Translations under genes and position numbers: made by a program
In this document: positions 1 through 8,510 of the stretch, piece after piece
How the letters are laid out: the number at the start of each line of letters is the position of its first letter
How positions within the stretch are numbered: position 1 is the stretch's first letter
Notes under the pieces: model-generated
The model's database searches: none
The model's input: only the letters and a program-made list of their open reading frames with translations
Told to the model about the DNA's origin: nothing
Origin: Candidatus Hydrogenedentes bacterium ADurb.Bin170
GTDB lineage: Bacteria > Hydrogenedentota > Hydrogenedentia > Hydrogenedentales > CAITNO01
DNA: 34,999 nucleotides
Assembly: GCA_002070275.1 (NCBI GenBank)
Contig: MWCY01000030.1
Coordinates: 1-34,999 of the forward strand
Direction of reading: 5' to 3'

Positions 1-66
1 CTCCCCCCGTCGACCCTGCCTCTCCCCCCGTCGACCCTGCCTCCCTCCGTCATTCCTGCCTCCCCC
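1..66. repeat. Tandem half-repeats left of element copy A
   Basis: GTC-anchored units recur at about 9, 30, 49 and 68, so the spacing is 21, 19 and 19 bases. The last is the first arm of the element at 67-290. Units have the form C-rich run, CGTC, then ATTCCTGC or the variant GACCCTGC. They resemble the outer half of the element's terminal repeat, always pointing toward the element. The array is cut by the window edge, so its full length is unknown. No coding sense is apparent. Confidence 0.75.
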
Positions 67-290
67 CGTCATTCCTGCGAAGGCAGGAATCTTAACCCGG
101 GTATGGACGCCTTTGCTTGCACACCGCCCTGATCCGCACCAAAGCCTTCAGGGTACACACATACAACCACAAATCATTGCACCGCTCTTTTGGGATATGT
201 CTTGATCGTATACCCGCGCTGTTGCCAACAACGGCACGACCCTTATAAATAGCCCCTCGCGTTAAGATTCCTGCCTTCGCAGGAATGACG
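67..290. mobile_element. MITE-like element, copy A (29-bp terminal inverted repeats)
   Basis: Bases 67-95 and 262-290 are perfect inverted repeats (29 of 29). Each begins CGTCATTCCTGC and ends GGAATCTTAA. Each terminal repeat is itself a hairpin: ATTCCTGC and GCAGGAAT flank a four-base loop. The 166-bp interior has no convincing gene. It shares blocks with the copy at 22936-23138, including GGTATGGACG just inside the left end and ACCCTTATAAATA near the right end. This is the structure expected of a non-autonomous element or REP-doublet (BIME-like) unit. No transposase or RAYT gene is present in the window. Because the flanks are themselves repeats, no target-site duplication can be distinguished. 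Confidence 0.7.
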
Positions 291-396
291 TTGGCGGCGA
301 GTGCGTAGGAATGACGCGGGCGACAGGCGTGCCGGTGGCGTGAACAAATGACGGTATACGCAGGAATGACGCGAAGTGCGGAAATGACGACGTAGC
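291..396. repeat. Degenerate AATGACG repeats right of copy A
   Basis: AATGACG recurs after the right terminal repeat, near 309, 347, 367 and 385, in the orientation opposite to the left-hand array. Spacing is irregular and units have diverged (AGGAATGACG, CAAATGACGG, GGAAATGACG), so this looks like a decayed arm of the same array. It makes the whole 1-396 block a large imperfect inverted repeat centred on the element. Confidence 0.55.
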
Positions 397-609
397 CGGG
401 GCAACGGCGTTCCCAGGCTGGCGGAAAATATGTTTTGAGTCATCGTATTTTGATGCAGAGTCCATATAAGCCACAGGCAATATCTCCGTCTCCGATGCGT
501 CATTGATCCGAAATGATCCGACATTTCGTTGCAATTTTCTGCGGCGGTGTGTACTATAGACATTTGCGCTCCGAACGGCAAAGGGCTCAGGAGCAGAAAA
601 GAGGCTTGT
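397..609. other. Intergenic leader upstream of sulfatase
   Basis: No gene is supported here. GGCGTTCCCAGG occurs at 406-417 and recurs near the second element copy at 23366-23377. A weak promoter-like stretch (TTGCAA, then TATAGA after about 20 bases) lies around 538-563, but its spacer is too long to call with confidence. An AGGAG at 589-593 and GAGG at 601-604 precede the chosen sulfatase start. Confidence 0.4.
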
Positions 610-2130
610 ATGAAACGGCGGGACTTTTTAAAAGCGGCAGCGTTCAGTACCATGCTGACTTCCTGTGTCGGCCATGAAACAGTATCACACCACCCGGAAG
701 CACCCCGGCAGAATTTTGTTTTTATTCTTGCCGACGATCTCGGCTGGACCGATCTCGGTTGTTTCGGAAGCAGTTTCTACGATACACCCTGCCTTGACCG
801 CCTTGCCGGGGAAGGGATGCGCTTTACTGATGCCTATGCCGCCTGTCCCGTGTGCAGTCCCAGCCGTGTCAGTATCATGACAGGGAAGTACCCTGCACGG
901 CTCCATACAACGGACTGGTTTGGCGCACCCCAGCCCGATACAGTGGAAAATCATCCGACCCGGGACAAAGCGCTTCTTCCGGCGCCTTATGTGGAGCAGC
1001 TTCCCCTGAGCGAGGTTACCCTTGCCGAAGCCTTCAAAGAAGCGGGCTACCGCACGTTTTTTGCCGGCAAATGGCATCTGGGCGGCAAAGGCTTTTATCC
1101 GGAAGACCAGGGCTTTGATATCAACAAAGGCGGCTATGAAAAAGGAAGCCCCAATTCCTATTACTCGCCCTATCAGAACCCGAAGTTGACGGACGGGCCG
1201 GAAGGGGAACACCTCCCCAGACGACTTGCGGAAGAAAGCGTCGCTTTTCTGGAAAAGAACGGCAAAAAGCCCTTTGTTCTGTTTCTTTCCTTCTATTCCG
1301 TACATACACCGCTGAAAGGTCGGGAGGATCTCGTGCGAAAATATGAGGCGCGGGCAAAAGAACAAAACCAGGAGCAAGCCGTTTACAAGGAAATAGACGG
1401 CAGACAGGTCCGTCAGGTTCAGAATGATCCGCAATATGGCGCCACCGTGGAAGCCATGGACGAATCCGTCGGCATGGTTCTCGGAGCCTTGAACCGGCTC
1501 GGACTGTCGGAATCAACAGCGGTGTTTTTTACTTCCGATAATGGCGGGCTTTCCACCTCCGAGGGCACGCCGACCAGCAATGTTCCCCTGCGTGCGGGGA
1601 AAGGCTGGCTCTACGAAGGCGGGATACGGGTTCCTCTGATTGTGCGCTGGCCGGGTCATACCGCTGCCGGCAGCGTTTCATCAAGACCGGTAGCCGGCAC
1701 GGACTTTTATCCGACTATGCTGGAAATAGCAGGGCTTCCCGCCCGACCGCACCAGCATTGCGACGGCATGAGTGTTGTGCCCTGTCTGCAGGGGAAGAAC
1801 AGCAAGGAAGAACGCCCCCTCTTCTGGCATTACCCGCACTACGGTAATCAGGGCGGATCGCCCGGAGCGGCAGTACGGATGGGTCGGTACAAACTCCTGG
1901 AATTCTTCGAGGATAACCGGATTGAACTGTATAATCTGCAGGAAGATCCGGGCGAAACAGAAAACCTTGCCGATGAAATGCCCAATTATGCCGACGCCTA
2001 TCTGGAGCTGCTCCACGACTGGCAGCAAGAATGCGGGGCACGCTTTCCTTCGCCTAACCCGAAGGCAGCGGCACAACCGGAATCGTCTGGAAAAAAGAAA
2101 ATCTCGCCTAAAAGCATCTATCATAAATAA
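610..2130 (+). CDS. Sulfatase (formylglycine type), Tat-exported, probably a lipoprotein
   Basis: Type I sulfatase of 506 residues, which would hydrolyse sulfate esters on a polysaccharide or glycosaminoglycan-like substrate. The start at 610 is chosen over an in-frame ATG at 529 because it gives a proper export signal: MKRRDFLKAAA is a twin-arginine motif, followed by LTSC (Cys19), a lipobox. Residues 42-43 (ADDLG) are the N-terminal metal ligands. Cys82 in CSPSR is the residue converted to formylglycine. SDNGG and the RAGKGWLYEGGIRVP stretch are typical of the arylsulfatase/GalNAc-6-sulfatase branch. A sulfatase-maturating enzyme would be needed and is not identified here. The gene is single and convergent with the oppF-like gene, 21 bp away. 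The family is certain; the substrate is unknown. Confidence 0.93.
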   Translation: MKRRDFLKAAAFSTMLTSCVGHETVSHHPEAPRQNFVFILADDLGWTDLGCFGSSFYDTPCLDRLAGEGMRFTDAYAACPVCSPSRVSIMTGKYPARLHTTDWFGAPQPDTVENHPTRDKALLPAPYVEQLPLSEVTLAEAFKEAGYRTFFAGKWHLGGKGFYPEDQGFDINKGGYEKGSPNSYYSPYQNPKLTDGPEGEHLPRRLAEESVAFLEKNGKKPFVLFLSFYSVHTPLKGREDLVRKYEARAKEQNQEQAVYKEIDGRQVRQVQNDPQYGATVEAMDESVGMVLGALNRLGLSESTAVFFTSDNGGLSTSEGTPTSNVPLRAGKGWLYEGGIRVPLIVRWPGHTAAGSVSSRPVAGTDFYPTMLEIAGLPARPHQHCDGMSVVPCLQGKNSKEERPLFWHYPHYGNQGGSPGAAVRMGRYKLLEFFEDNRIELYNLQEDPGETENLADEMPNYADAYLELLHDWQQECGARFPSPNPKAAAQPESSGKKKISPKSIYHK

Positions 2131-2151
2131 AGGGGCACAGGCGATACCCGA

Positions 2152-3132
2152 TCAGTTTGCCCGTTTGCGCATCTGCACGGCACAGGCGACCTGATGTTCC
2201 GGAGAAAGGGGTTCCAGATGCTGCTTCCGTGTTTTGCACTCTTCTTCCGCGAGGGGGCAGCGCGGGTGGAAAGGACATCCTGAAGGCGGGTTGATGGGGC
2301 TGGGCACTTCGCCCGGTATGATGATACGCCGCTTTTCTTTTGTGACCTTTGCAACAGGTACCGCCGCCAGAAGGCTCAGCGTGTACGGATGCACCGGATC
2401 TTCGAAGAGGGCGGAGACCGGGGCAGTCTCCACAATGTGCCCCAGATACATCACAGCGACATGTGTGGAAATGTGGCGCACCACATCAAGATTGTGGCCG
2501 ATAAAAAGAAAGGTGATGCCCAGGCTCTCCTGCAGATCCTGAAGCAGATTCAGAATCTGCGCCTGAATGGATACATCGAGCGCCGAGACAGGTTCATCGG
2601 CAACAATGAATTCCGGCTCGACAGCAAGCGCACGGGCAATCCCGAGCCGCTGACGCTGCCCGCCGCTGAATTCATGGGGGTAGCGGTCGCCTGCAGACGC
2701 CGGCAGCCCCACCCGGTCGAGAAGCAGGGCGATCTGCCGGTTCAGCCCGCTGCGGGGCACGATTCCGTGGAAAAGGAGCATTTCCCGAAGCATGGCGTGA
2801 ACGGTCATTCGGGGGTTCAGTGATCCGAAAGGATCCTGAAAGATAATCTGCATTCTCTTGCGCAGTTCCCGCATCCGGGCGGAGTCGGCTCGCAGCACAT
2901 CCTCTCCGTCAAAATATACCTGCCCCGCATCCGGCTCGATCAGCCGCAGGAGACAGCGCCCGGCGGTTGTTTTGCCGCTGCCGCTTTCTCCGACCAGACT
3001 CAGTGTCGTACCCCGGTCAATGGAAAAAGAGATATTGTTGACGGCATGTACCGCTCCGGTGACACGGGAGAGTACGCCGGTGCGAATGGGGAAGTGCTTG
3101 ATCAGCCCTTGTACGGAAATCAGTGGCGCCAT
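2152..3132 (-). CDS. oppF: OppF/DppF-type ABC transporter ATP-binding protein
   Basis: Second ATPase subunit of a peptide/nickel/oligosaccharide-type ABC importer, 326 residues, cytoplasmic. Visible motifs are Walker [10 protein letters not shown], signature [15 protein letters not shown], Walker [13 protein letters not shown] and the H-loop GHN. The C-terminal oligopeptide-transporter extension has the Cys cluster [15 protein letters not shown]. The start at 3132 has AAGGG upstream at good spacing and overlaps the end of the oppD-like gene by 13 bp, indicating coupled translation. No permease or binding-protein gene lies beside it, which is unusual for this transporter class. The substrate cannot be told from the ATPase; oppF is a family-level label. 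Confidence 0.92.
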   Translation of the reverse strand: MAPLISVQGLIKHFPIRTGVLSRVTGAVHAVNNISFSIDRGTTLSLVGESGSGKTTAGRCLLRLIEPDAGQVYFDGEDVLRADSARMRELRKRMQIIFQDPFGSLNPRMTVHAMLREMLLFHGIVPRSGLNRQIALLLDRVGLPASAGDRYPHEFSGGQRQRLGIARALAVEPEFIVADEPVSALDVSIQAQILNLLQDLQESLGITFLFIGHNLDVVRHISTHVAVMYLGHIVETAPVSALFEDPVHPYTLSLLAAVPVAKVTKEKRRIIIPGEVPSPINPPSGCPFHPRCPLAEEECKTRKQHLEPLSPEHQVACAVQMRKRAN

Positions 3133-4169
3133 AAGTCTTTCCCTTCTTCATCTGCATCCGGATGAGGCTGGTACAGCCAGCAGGCTGTCTGATGGGATGC
3201 GCCGGAAGGGTGAAGGGCAGGCTCCGCACGGCGGCACAAGGGCATGGCTTTATCGCATCGGGGATGAAAGCGGCAGCCCGCAGGGAAATGAGTCGCCGGA
3301 GGCACCGTCCCGGGAATAGCACTCAGGCGGTCGCCCTGCTTTTCCTTTCCCGGAAGCGAGGCGAAGAGTCCCTGTGTATAAGGATGGCGCGGCTCATTAA
3401 AGAGCGCCTCCACCGTCGCAGTCTCCACAATCCGCCCGGCATACATAACCGCAACCCGGTCTGCTGTTTCTGCCACCACCGCCAGATCATGGGTGATCAG
3501 CAGCAGTGCAAGCCGGGATTCGGTCTGCAGCTCCCGCAGCAGCTGCAGGATCTGCGCCTGAATGGTGACATCCAGCGCCGTGGTCGGCTCATCAGCAATC
3601 AACAGTTTCGGCGCACAGGCGAGCGCAAGGGCGATCATCGCCCGCTGCAGCATGCCGCCGGAAAGCTGATGCGGGTAGTCGTCCATCCGCTGTTCCGGCT
3701 CGGGAATACCCACCTGCCGGAGCAGGGCGACAGAGGCCTGGCGCGCCTCGCTGCGGGAAAGCTGCTGATGCAGCCTCAACACGGCCGTCATCTGATCGCC
3801 TATCCGGAAAACAGGGTTGAGAGAAGTCATGGGCTCCTGAAAAACCATGCTGATGTCGTTTCCCCGCAGGTCGCGCATGGCTTTTTCCGGAAGCTCCAAG
3901 AGCGATTTTCCGTCAAAAACAACAGAGCCCGAAGCGATGCGCCCGGGCGGAGAAGGGATCAGCCGGAGCAGCGACAGGGCAGTCACGCTTTTCCCGCATC
4001 CGCTTTCACCCACCAGTGCCAGCGTTTCGCCGCTGTGCAGTGCAAAGGAGACTCCATCCACTGCCCGGGCAGTCCCCTGATCAGTCTGAAAAAGAACAGT
4101 CAGCCCCGATACCTTCAGGAGCGGTTCGGCAGCTTCCGATGAAGATTTGGCTGCAGCACCTGTATTCAT
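3120..4169 (-). CDS. oppD: OppD/DppD-type ABC transporter ATP-binding protein
   Basis: First ATPase subunit of the same ABC importer, cytoplasmic, 349 residues from the ATG at 4169. An in-frame GTG at 4181 would add four residues; neither start has a strong ribosome binding site. Motifs are Walker [10 protein letters not shown], signature [12 protein letters not shown], Walker [13 protein letters not shown] and H-loop THD. The C-terminal [14 protein letters not shown] cluster belongs to the oligopeptide-transporter extension; related OppD/DppD proteins are reported to bind an iron-sulfur cluster there. It lies between the WbsX-like gene (32 bp upstream) and the oppF-like gene (13-bp overlap). 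The two ATPases form the usual heterodimer, but the membrane partners must be encoded elsewhere. Confidence 0.92.
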   Translation of the reverse strand: MNTGAAAKSSSEAAEPLLKVSGLTVLFQTDQGTARAVDGVSFALHSGETLALVGESGCGKSVTALSLLRLIPSPPGRIASGSVVFDGKSLLELPEKAMRDLRGNDISMVFQEPMTSLNPVFRIGDQMTAVLRLHQQLSRSEARQASVALLRQVGIPEPEQRMDDYPHQLSGGMLQRAMIALALACAPKLLIADEPTTALDVTIQAQILQLLRELQTESRLALLLITHDLAVVAETADRVAVMYAGRIVETATVEALFNEPRHPYTQGLFASLPGKEKQGDRLSAIPGTVPPATHFPAGCRFHPRCDKAMPLCRRAEPALHPSGASHQTACWLYQPHPDADEEGKDLWRH

Positions 4170-4201
4170 GATTCTGAGCACTTACTTTGTGGAGGCATTG
4201 T

Positions 4202-5329
4202 TCATGCGCCGAATACTTTTTTGACTGCTTCCAGATACGCCAGGCCGTGCTCTACATCTGGTTCCAGATAACTGCCTTCTGTCCACTCGTTCCAGCAGTT
4301 GATGGAAAAGCTGTTTTGGCATTGCGGATGGCTGTCCAAAAAGGCACGCACCTCTTCCAGTGCTTTCCGGAACATTTCGGGCGTGTTCCCGGAAAAAGAC
4401 GGCATGAAGGGATAGCCCCTGTTAATGTACGGGTCATCGCCGTGGCAGCGGGGAGAAGAATCCCAGCCCATGGTGACGTTGGGGAAGTAAGGGACGCCGA
4501 ATCGGGTGCTGTTTCTTTCCCATACAGGCAGAATCTTTTCAAGCACATCCCCGTAGGGCACCTGGGGGAAGCGGGTTAAATGTACATCATGTACCCAGAC
4601 ATAAGAGCTGACGCTATCGAAACCGATGGCTTCAATGAGCTGTTCCGGCTCTTTGATCACTTTTTCATTGGGCAGAATCTGCACGCCCCACGCAACCGCA
4701 TTCAGATGCACTCCAGGAAGCCCGGCGGCCACTGCCTTCTCACGGAAGCGTTTGAAGACGGCTGCTGTCTCTTCCACGCCGCCGAAGCCCTGAATGAGCG
4801 TATGCAGTTCATAGAGACTGAAATAGGGACAACCGTCAATACGCCAGTAGGAGGGATGGGAGAAATACTTTTCAATCAGCACATCCGTCATACGGTCGAA
4901 GGTTTCAGCGGTGACTCCGCCGGGATAAAGCAGTTTGGACTCGTCGCTGTACCGTGCAGGAAAGATATCGACCCAGTCATGGTTTGCCCACATGAGCGCA
5001 AATTCCAGGCGCTGCACGTTGGCGGCTTTCATGAAGCCTTCTTCCACGCCCCGCTCAAGAAAAGGGCCGTCGTTGTAGAAATACCAGTCAAAAATAAAGG
5101 TATTGATGCCATGATCCGCCGCTGCATCTATTTTCTGCGCCATCTGGATTGGATCCGATTCATCGGTATAGCCCCAGAGTGGCTGCTTGGGCTGATTGTG
5201 CCCGTAAAAACGCGGCTTTGCCTGTTTCACCAGTTCCCATTCAGTCCAGCCGTCGCCCAGCCGTTCCTGATTGCGTTTGTCCGGGTGATAGTTGGGAAAG
5301 TAATAACTTGCAACCCTGTACTTTACCAT
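4202..5329 (-). CDS. WbsX/GH99-like glycan-processing protein
   Basis: Protein of 375 residues of the Glyco_tranf_WbsX (GH99-like) family, found in polysaccharide biosynthesis loci and as possible endo-acting hydrolases. Diagnostic features are the N-terminal YYFPNYHPD, the GDGWTEWELVKQAKPRF stretch, FDWYFYNDG, WANHDW near residue 115 and the C-terminal WNEWTEGSYLEPD. No signal peptide is seen, so it is predicted cytoplasmic. The start at 5329 has AAGGA about nine bases upstream. It is first in a tight run with the two OppD/OppF-type ATPases, suggesting it acts on a sugar brought in by that transporter. That link is inference. The activity of this family is poorly defined, so no reaction is assigned. 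Confidence 0.85.
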   Translation of the reverse strand: MVKYRVASYYFPNYHPDKRNQERLGDGWTEWELVKQAKPRFYGHNQPKQPLWGYTDESDPIQMAQKIDAAADHGINTFIFDWYFYNDGPFLERGVEEGFMKAANVQRLEFALMWANHDWVDIFPARYSDESKLLYPGGVTAETFDRMTDVLIEKYFSHPSYWRIDGCPYFSLYELHTLIQGFGGVEETAAVFKRFREKAVAAGLPGVHLNAVAWGVQILPNEKVIKEPEQLIEAIGFDSVSSYVWVHDVHLTRFPQVPYGDVLEKILPVWERNSTRFGVPYFPNVTMGWDSSPRCHGDDPYINRGYPFMPSFSGNTPEMFRKALEEVRAFLDSHPQCQNSFSINCWNEWTEGSYLEPDVEHGLAYLEAVKKVFGA

Positions 5330-5384
5330 GATGAATTCCTTCAGTGCATGAATGGTTTAATCGTGGAAATACCGGCAGGCGGGT

Positions 5385-6611
5385 TCAGCGCCTGCGCAAA
5401 AGGCTGCGCCCGCGCCGACGTTTTGCTGCTGCAGGGGCCGGTGCGTCTTGCGGCCGGTACAAAGTCAGAATTTTCGGGGCACCCTCATAGTTGCGCCGTT
5501 CAATATTATAGCCCAGCGTCTCTTCGATGGCAGCCAGTGCGGCGTGATCGGAGGGGGCGACCAGTGTAATCGCGTCTCCTTCCTGAGCGGCACGGGCGGT
5601 GCGCCCGATTCGGTGCAGATAATCATCTGCATTTTCCGGAATATCATAGTTGATCACATGAGATACGTCATCGATATCAAGGCCTCTCGCAGCGACGTCC
5701 GTGGCTGCCAGCAGCTGGTATTTGCCCTGCCGGAACCCCTCCAACGCCCGCTGGCGCTGCTGTTGCGGCAGGTCGCCGTGGATGATGGCTGTTTTGAATT
5801 TGCCGCCCTTCAATGCCCTGCCCACTTTTTCCGTACGCTGGATGGTGCGCATAAAAATCAGGCCGGAATCAATGGATTCCTCTTTCAGAAGGCGGAGCAG
5901 CATGGTCAGTTTGTCGTTTTCACGGACAGGAACAACCAGCTGCCGTACTGTGTCCACCGGTTTGCTGATGGCTCCGGCACTGATCCGCTCGGGATTACGC
6001 ATCATATCCCGGGCGAGCCGTTCCAGTGCAGGAGCAAAGGTGGCGGAAAACATCAGATTCTGTCGCTGCCGGGGCAGTGTTTTCAGAATTCGGCGGATAT
6101 CGGGCAGAAAACCCATGTCCAGCATGCGGTCGGCTTCATCGAATACCAGAATCTGCAATTCTTTGAAGTGTATGTGATTCCGGGACAGATGATCCAACAG
6201 GCGACCGGGTGTGGCTACAATCACTTCGCAGCCTTTCTGAAGTCGCTGCGTTTGAGTGTGCATGCCCACACCGCCGTAGATGGGAACGCATCGCAGGTTC
6301 AGCGCTTTGCAGTAGTCTTCCATAACGGTGGCTACCTGCTGGCAGAGTTCGCGGGTGGGCAGGAGAACAAGCATGCGGTTAAAGCCCGCACGGGATTGCA
6401 CCAGCCGCGTCAGACCGGGCAGCACGAAGGCAAGCGTTTTGCCTGTACCTGTTTGCGCAGTCGCAATCAGGTCACGCCCCGTCAGCGATGCCGGGATTGC
6501 CTGCAGCTGAATAGGGGAGGAATGGCTGATTCCGGCACTCTGAAGTACCTTCAGGCACCGGGGGTCAAGGTCGAAGTCGGAAAACTGATTCGTAGGGGAT
6601 GTGTCATTCAT
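5385..6611 (-). CDS. rhlE: DEAD-box RNA helicase, RhlE type
   Basis: ATP-dependent RNA helicase of 408 residues, expected to remodel RNA in ribosome assembly, mRNA decay or cold adaptation. Motifs in order: Q motif (F13 and PIQLQAIP near 33-40), Walker A AQTGTGKT (52-59), PTREL, TPGRLLD, DEAD (158-161), SAT (189-191), then the second RecA domain with ARGLDIDDV and HRIGRTAR. The short basic tail KRRRGRSLLRRR is typical of RhlE-like proteins. The start at 6611 has GAGG a few bases upstream. It is 55 bp upstream of the WbsX-like gene on the same strand and may be co-transcribed, although no functional link is evident. RhlE versus other minimal DEAD-box types is a best guess. Confidence 0.93.
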   Translation of the reverse strand: MNDTSPTNQFSDFDLDPRCLKVLQSAGISHSSPIQLQAIPASLTGRDLIATAQTGTGKTLAFVLPGLTRLVQSRAGFNRMLVLLPTRELCQQVATVMEDYCKALNLRCVPIYGGVGMHTQTQRLQKGCEVIVATPGRLLDHLSRNHIHFKELQILVFDEADRMLDMGFLPDIRRILKTLPRQRQNLMFSATFAPALERLARDMMRNPERISAGAISKPVDTVRQLVVPVRENDKLTMLLRLLKEESIDSGLIFMRTIQRTEKVGRALKGGKFKTAIIHGDLPQQQRQRALEGFRQGKYQLLAATDVAARGLDIDDVSHVINYDIPENADDYLHRIGRTARAAQEGDAITLVAPSDHAALAAIEETLGYNIERRNYEGAPKILTLYRPQDAPAPAAAKRRRGRSLLRRR

Positions 6612-6937
6612 AAGAGCCTCATTATAAACTATTTGCCTCTGTAATGCGAAAGATGGAATTTATTTTAAGCATGAGCCCGGTAAAGCCTTCGGTCTGTTTT
6701 CGTTGAAAAGGGGGGCTGCAGGAAAAAAGAAAAGAGAAACGCACATTTTTTGACCTGCGAGGCGCACTCTTTTATGAGGCAGTGCCTGCTGAAAAAACTT
6801 TCTCTTTACTTGTCTTTTTGTGAAAAACGTGGTATTCTGTCTTTTTGGGTCAGAATCAAGTCGGGACGGTTTGGGCTGGTTTTGCCGTGGGTGGCCAATG
6901 TCAGGCTGAAGGGTTATCCGACAGAAGGAGTATTTCT
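6612..6937. other. Divergent promoter region, helicase and uxaC
   Basis: A 326-bp non-coding stretch between two outward-facing genes. A uxaC-directed promoter candidate is listed separately. On the minus strand TATAAT occurs at 6626-6621, but it lies so close to the helicase ribosome binding site that it may not be a real -10. No operator palindrome or structured leader was recognised. Confidence 0.5.
6810..6838 (+). promoter_or_regulatory. Predicted sigma-70-like promoter for uxaC
   Basis: TTGTCT at 6810-6815 (four of six to the -35 consensus), a 17-base spacer, then TATTCT at 6833-6838 (four of six to the -10 consensus). It would leave a leader of about 90 bases before the uxaC start. The call rests on spacing and consensus only. 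Confidence 0.45.
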
Positions 6938-8374
6938 ATGACGATGAATGCAGCTGCTTTTATAACAGATGATTTTCTGCTTGAAACCGAATATGCCCGG
7001 GATTTATACGACAATTTTGTCCGCAATCTGCCCGTTATCGATTTTCATTGCCATCTGCCTTCGGAACTGGTCGCAAGCGATCACCGCTTCAAAAATATGA
7101 CGGAGATCTGGCTCAAGGGCGACCACTATAAATGGCGGCTCATGCGCACCAATGGTGTTGCGGAAGCGTTTTGTACCGGCGATGCGAGTGACCGTGAGAA
7201 ATTTGAAAAGTGGGCGGAGACCGTACCTTACTTACTAAGAAACCCGGCGTACCACTGGACGCACCTCGAACTGAGAAAACCTTTCGGCATTACGGATCGG
7301 CTTCTTGAGCCGGAAACAGCAGAAGAAATCTGGGAGGAGTGCAACAGTATGCTTGCATCGCCGGATTTTTCCGCCCGGGGTATTCTGAAGCAGATGAATG
7401 TTGCCCTGATTTGTACCACGGACGATCCGGTGGATGATCTGGAATCGCACAGTCTGGTACAGGAAGACGGCACCATGGAAATGCAGATGCTGCCGACCTG
7501 GCGCCCTGATAAAGCGCTTACTGTGGATCAGCCCGATCTGTTCAATGCCTGGATTGCCCGTCTGGAAGAGGCATCCGGTATATCTTGTGATACCTATGAG
7601 GCTTTTCTGGAAGCGCTGCGCAAGCGTGCGATTTTCTTTAAACTCCGGGGCTGCAAGATTGCGGATCACGGTCTGGAAATCCCCTATTCCTGTGCGTACA
7701 ATCCGGAAACGGTTTCCCGTGCCTTCTCCGATGCCCGGAAGGGGCTCATTCCTGATCCGGATCATGTGATGCAGTACCGCTCCTCCCTTATGTATGAGCT
7801 TTGCGTGCTGAATCATCAGATGGACTGGGCGCAGCAGCTCCACCTCGGACCTCTTCGCAATACGAATACCCGCATGTTCAACCATCTGGGGCCTGATGCC
7901 GGTTATGATTCGGTGGGCGATCATGCCATGGCGAAGGAACTGGCGCGCTTTCTTGATCGCCTGGATGCGCAGAGCCTGCTGACCCGCACCATCATTTACA
8001 CCATCAATCCTGCCCTCAACATGATGGTTGCGACTATGGCAGGCAACTTTCAGGAAGGACCTGTGCCCGGAAAGATTCAGTTCGGCAGCGGATGGTGGTT
8101 CAATGATCAGCTGGACGGGATGTATGACCAGATGGAGACCCTCTCGCAGACGGGATTGCTCAGTCGCTTCGTCGGCATGGTCACGGACAGCCGGAGTTTC
8201 CTTAGCTTTCCCCGCCATGATTATTTCCGTCGGCTCCTGTGCAATATGCTCGGAAATGACATGGCAAAAGGGCTGATTCCGAAGAAGCCTGACCGTGTCG
8301 GCAGGATGCTGGTGGATATTTGCCATCAGAATGCAATCCGCTATTTCGGTTTTGATTTGCCCGGCGTGATGTAG
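6938..8374 (+). CDS. uxaC: Uronate isomerase (glucuronate/galacturonate isomerase)
   Basis: Converts D-glucuronate to D-fructuronate and D-galacturonate to D-tagaturonate, the first cytoplasmic step of hexuronate catabolism. It belongs to the amidohydrolase superfamily. At 478 residues it is close to the family's usual 465-475. Key features are DFHCHLP near residues 35-41 (metal-binding His37 and His39), the WLKGDHYKWRLMR block, TTDDP, and FGSGWWFNDQ near the C-terminus. The start at 6938 has AAGGAG at 6925-6930; an in-frame upstream ATG at 6845 lacks conserved sequence and sits at the promoter. A strong terminator follows. It is monocistronic: no uxuA/uxaB or kinase gene is adjacent, so the rest of the pathway lies elsewhere. 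It fits with sulfatases that would expose uronic acids. Confidence 0.95.
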   Translation: MTMNAAAFITDDFLLETEYARDLYDNFVRNLPVIDFHCHLPSELVASDHRFKNMTEIWLKGDHYKWRLMRTNGVAEAFCTGDASDREKFEKWAETVPYLLRNPAYHWTHLELRKPFGITDRLLEPETAEEIWEECNSMLASPDFSARGILKQMNVALICTTDDPVDDLESHSLVQEDGTMEMQMLPTWRPDKALTVDQPDLFNAWIARLEEASGISCDTYEAFLEALRKRAIFFKLRGCKIADHGLEIPYSCAYNPETVSRAFSDARKGLIPDPDHVMQYRSSLMYELCVLNHQMDWAQQLHLGPLRNTNTRMFNHLGPDAGYDSVGDHAMAKELARFLDRLDAQSLLTRTIIYTINPALNMMVATMAGNFQEGPVPGKIQFGSGWWFNDQLDGMYDQMETLSQTGLLSRFVGMVTDSRSFLSFPRHDYFRRLLCNMLGNDMAKGLIPKKPDRVGRMLVDICHQNAIRYFGFDLPGVM

Positions 8375-8400
8375 TTCTCCGCCCGCATTCATGAATTCTG

Positions 8401-8436
8401 TCCCGGACAGGCTTGCCGTATCTGTCCGGGATTTTT
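8401..8436 (+). terminator. Intrinsic terminator after uxaC
   Basis: Perfect 10-bp stem TCCCGGACAG (8401-8410) with CTGTCCGGGA (8422-8431), an 11-base loop and a run of five T at 8432-8436. It rules out the upstream in-frame start at 8391 for the following lipoprotein gene. Confidence 0.9.
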
Positions 8437-8510
8437 GTTGCTCTTTTCAAAAGAAAAGGGTTGTGATAGAATTGACTGGCGGTCAGATTTACCTGATGGA
8501 GAAAATCACC

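Noticed and set aside
1-66. CRISPR array
   Set aside because: Repeats are short, degenerate and separated by C-rich linkers instead of unique spacers; no cas gene is present.
243-653. Minus-strand frames across element copy A
   Set aside because: They run through the terminal repeat and the degenerate array into the sulfatase gene start, with biased composition and no conserved domain.
610-5329. Polysaccharide utilisation locus of the SusCD type
   Set aside because: No SusC/SusD-like genes or hybrid sensor are present; only a sulfatase and unrelated transporter ATPases.
6621-6650. TATAAT promoter for the helicase gene
   Set aside because: The transcription start would fall on the ribosome binding site, and the -35 is poor.
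8391-8510. Longer N-terminus of the small lipoprotein
   Set aside because: It would read through the uxaC terminator and destroy the lipoprotein signal.
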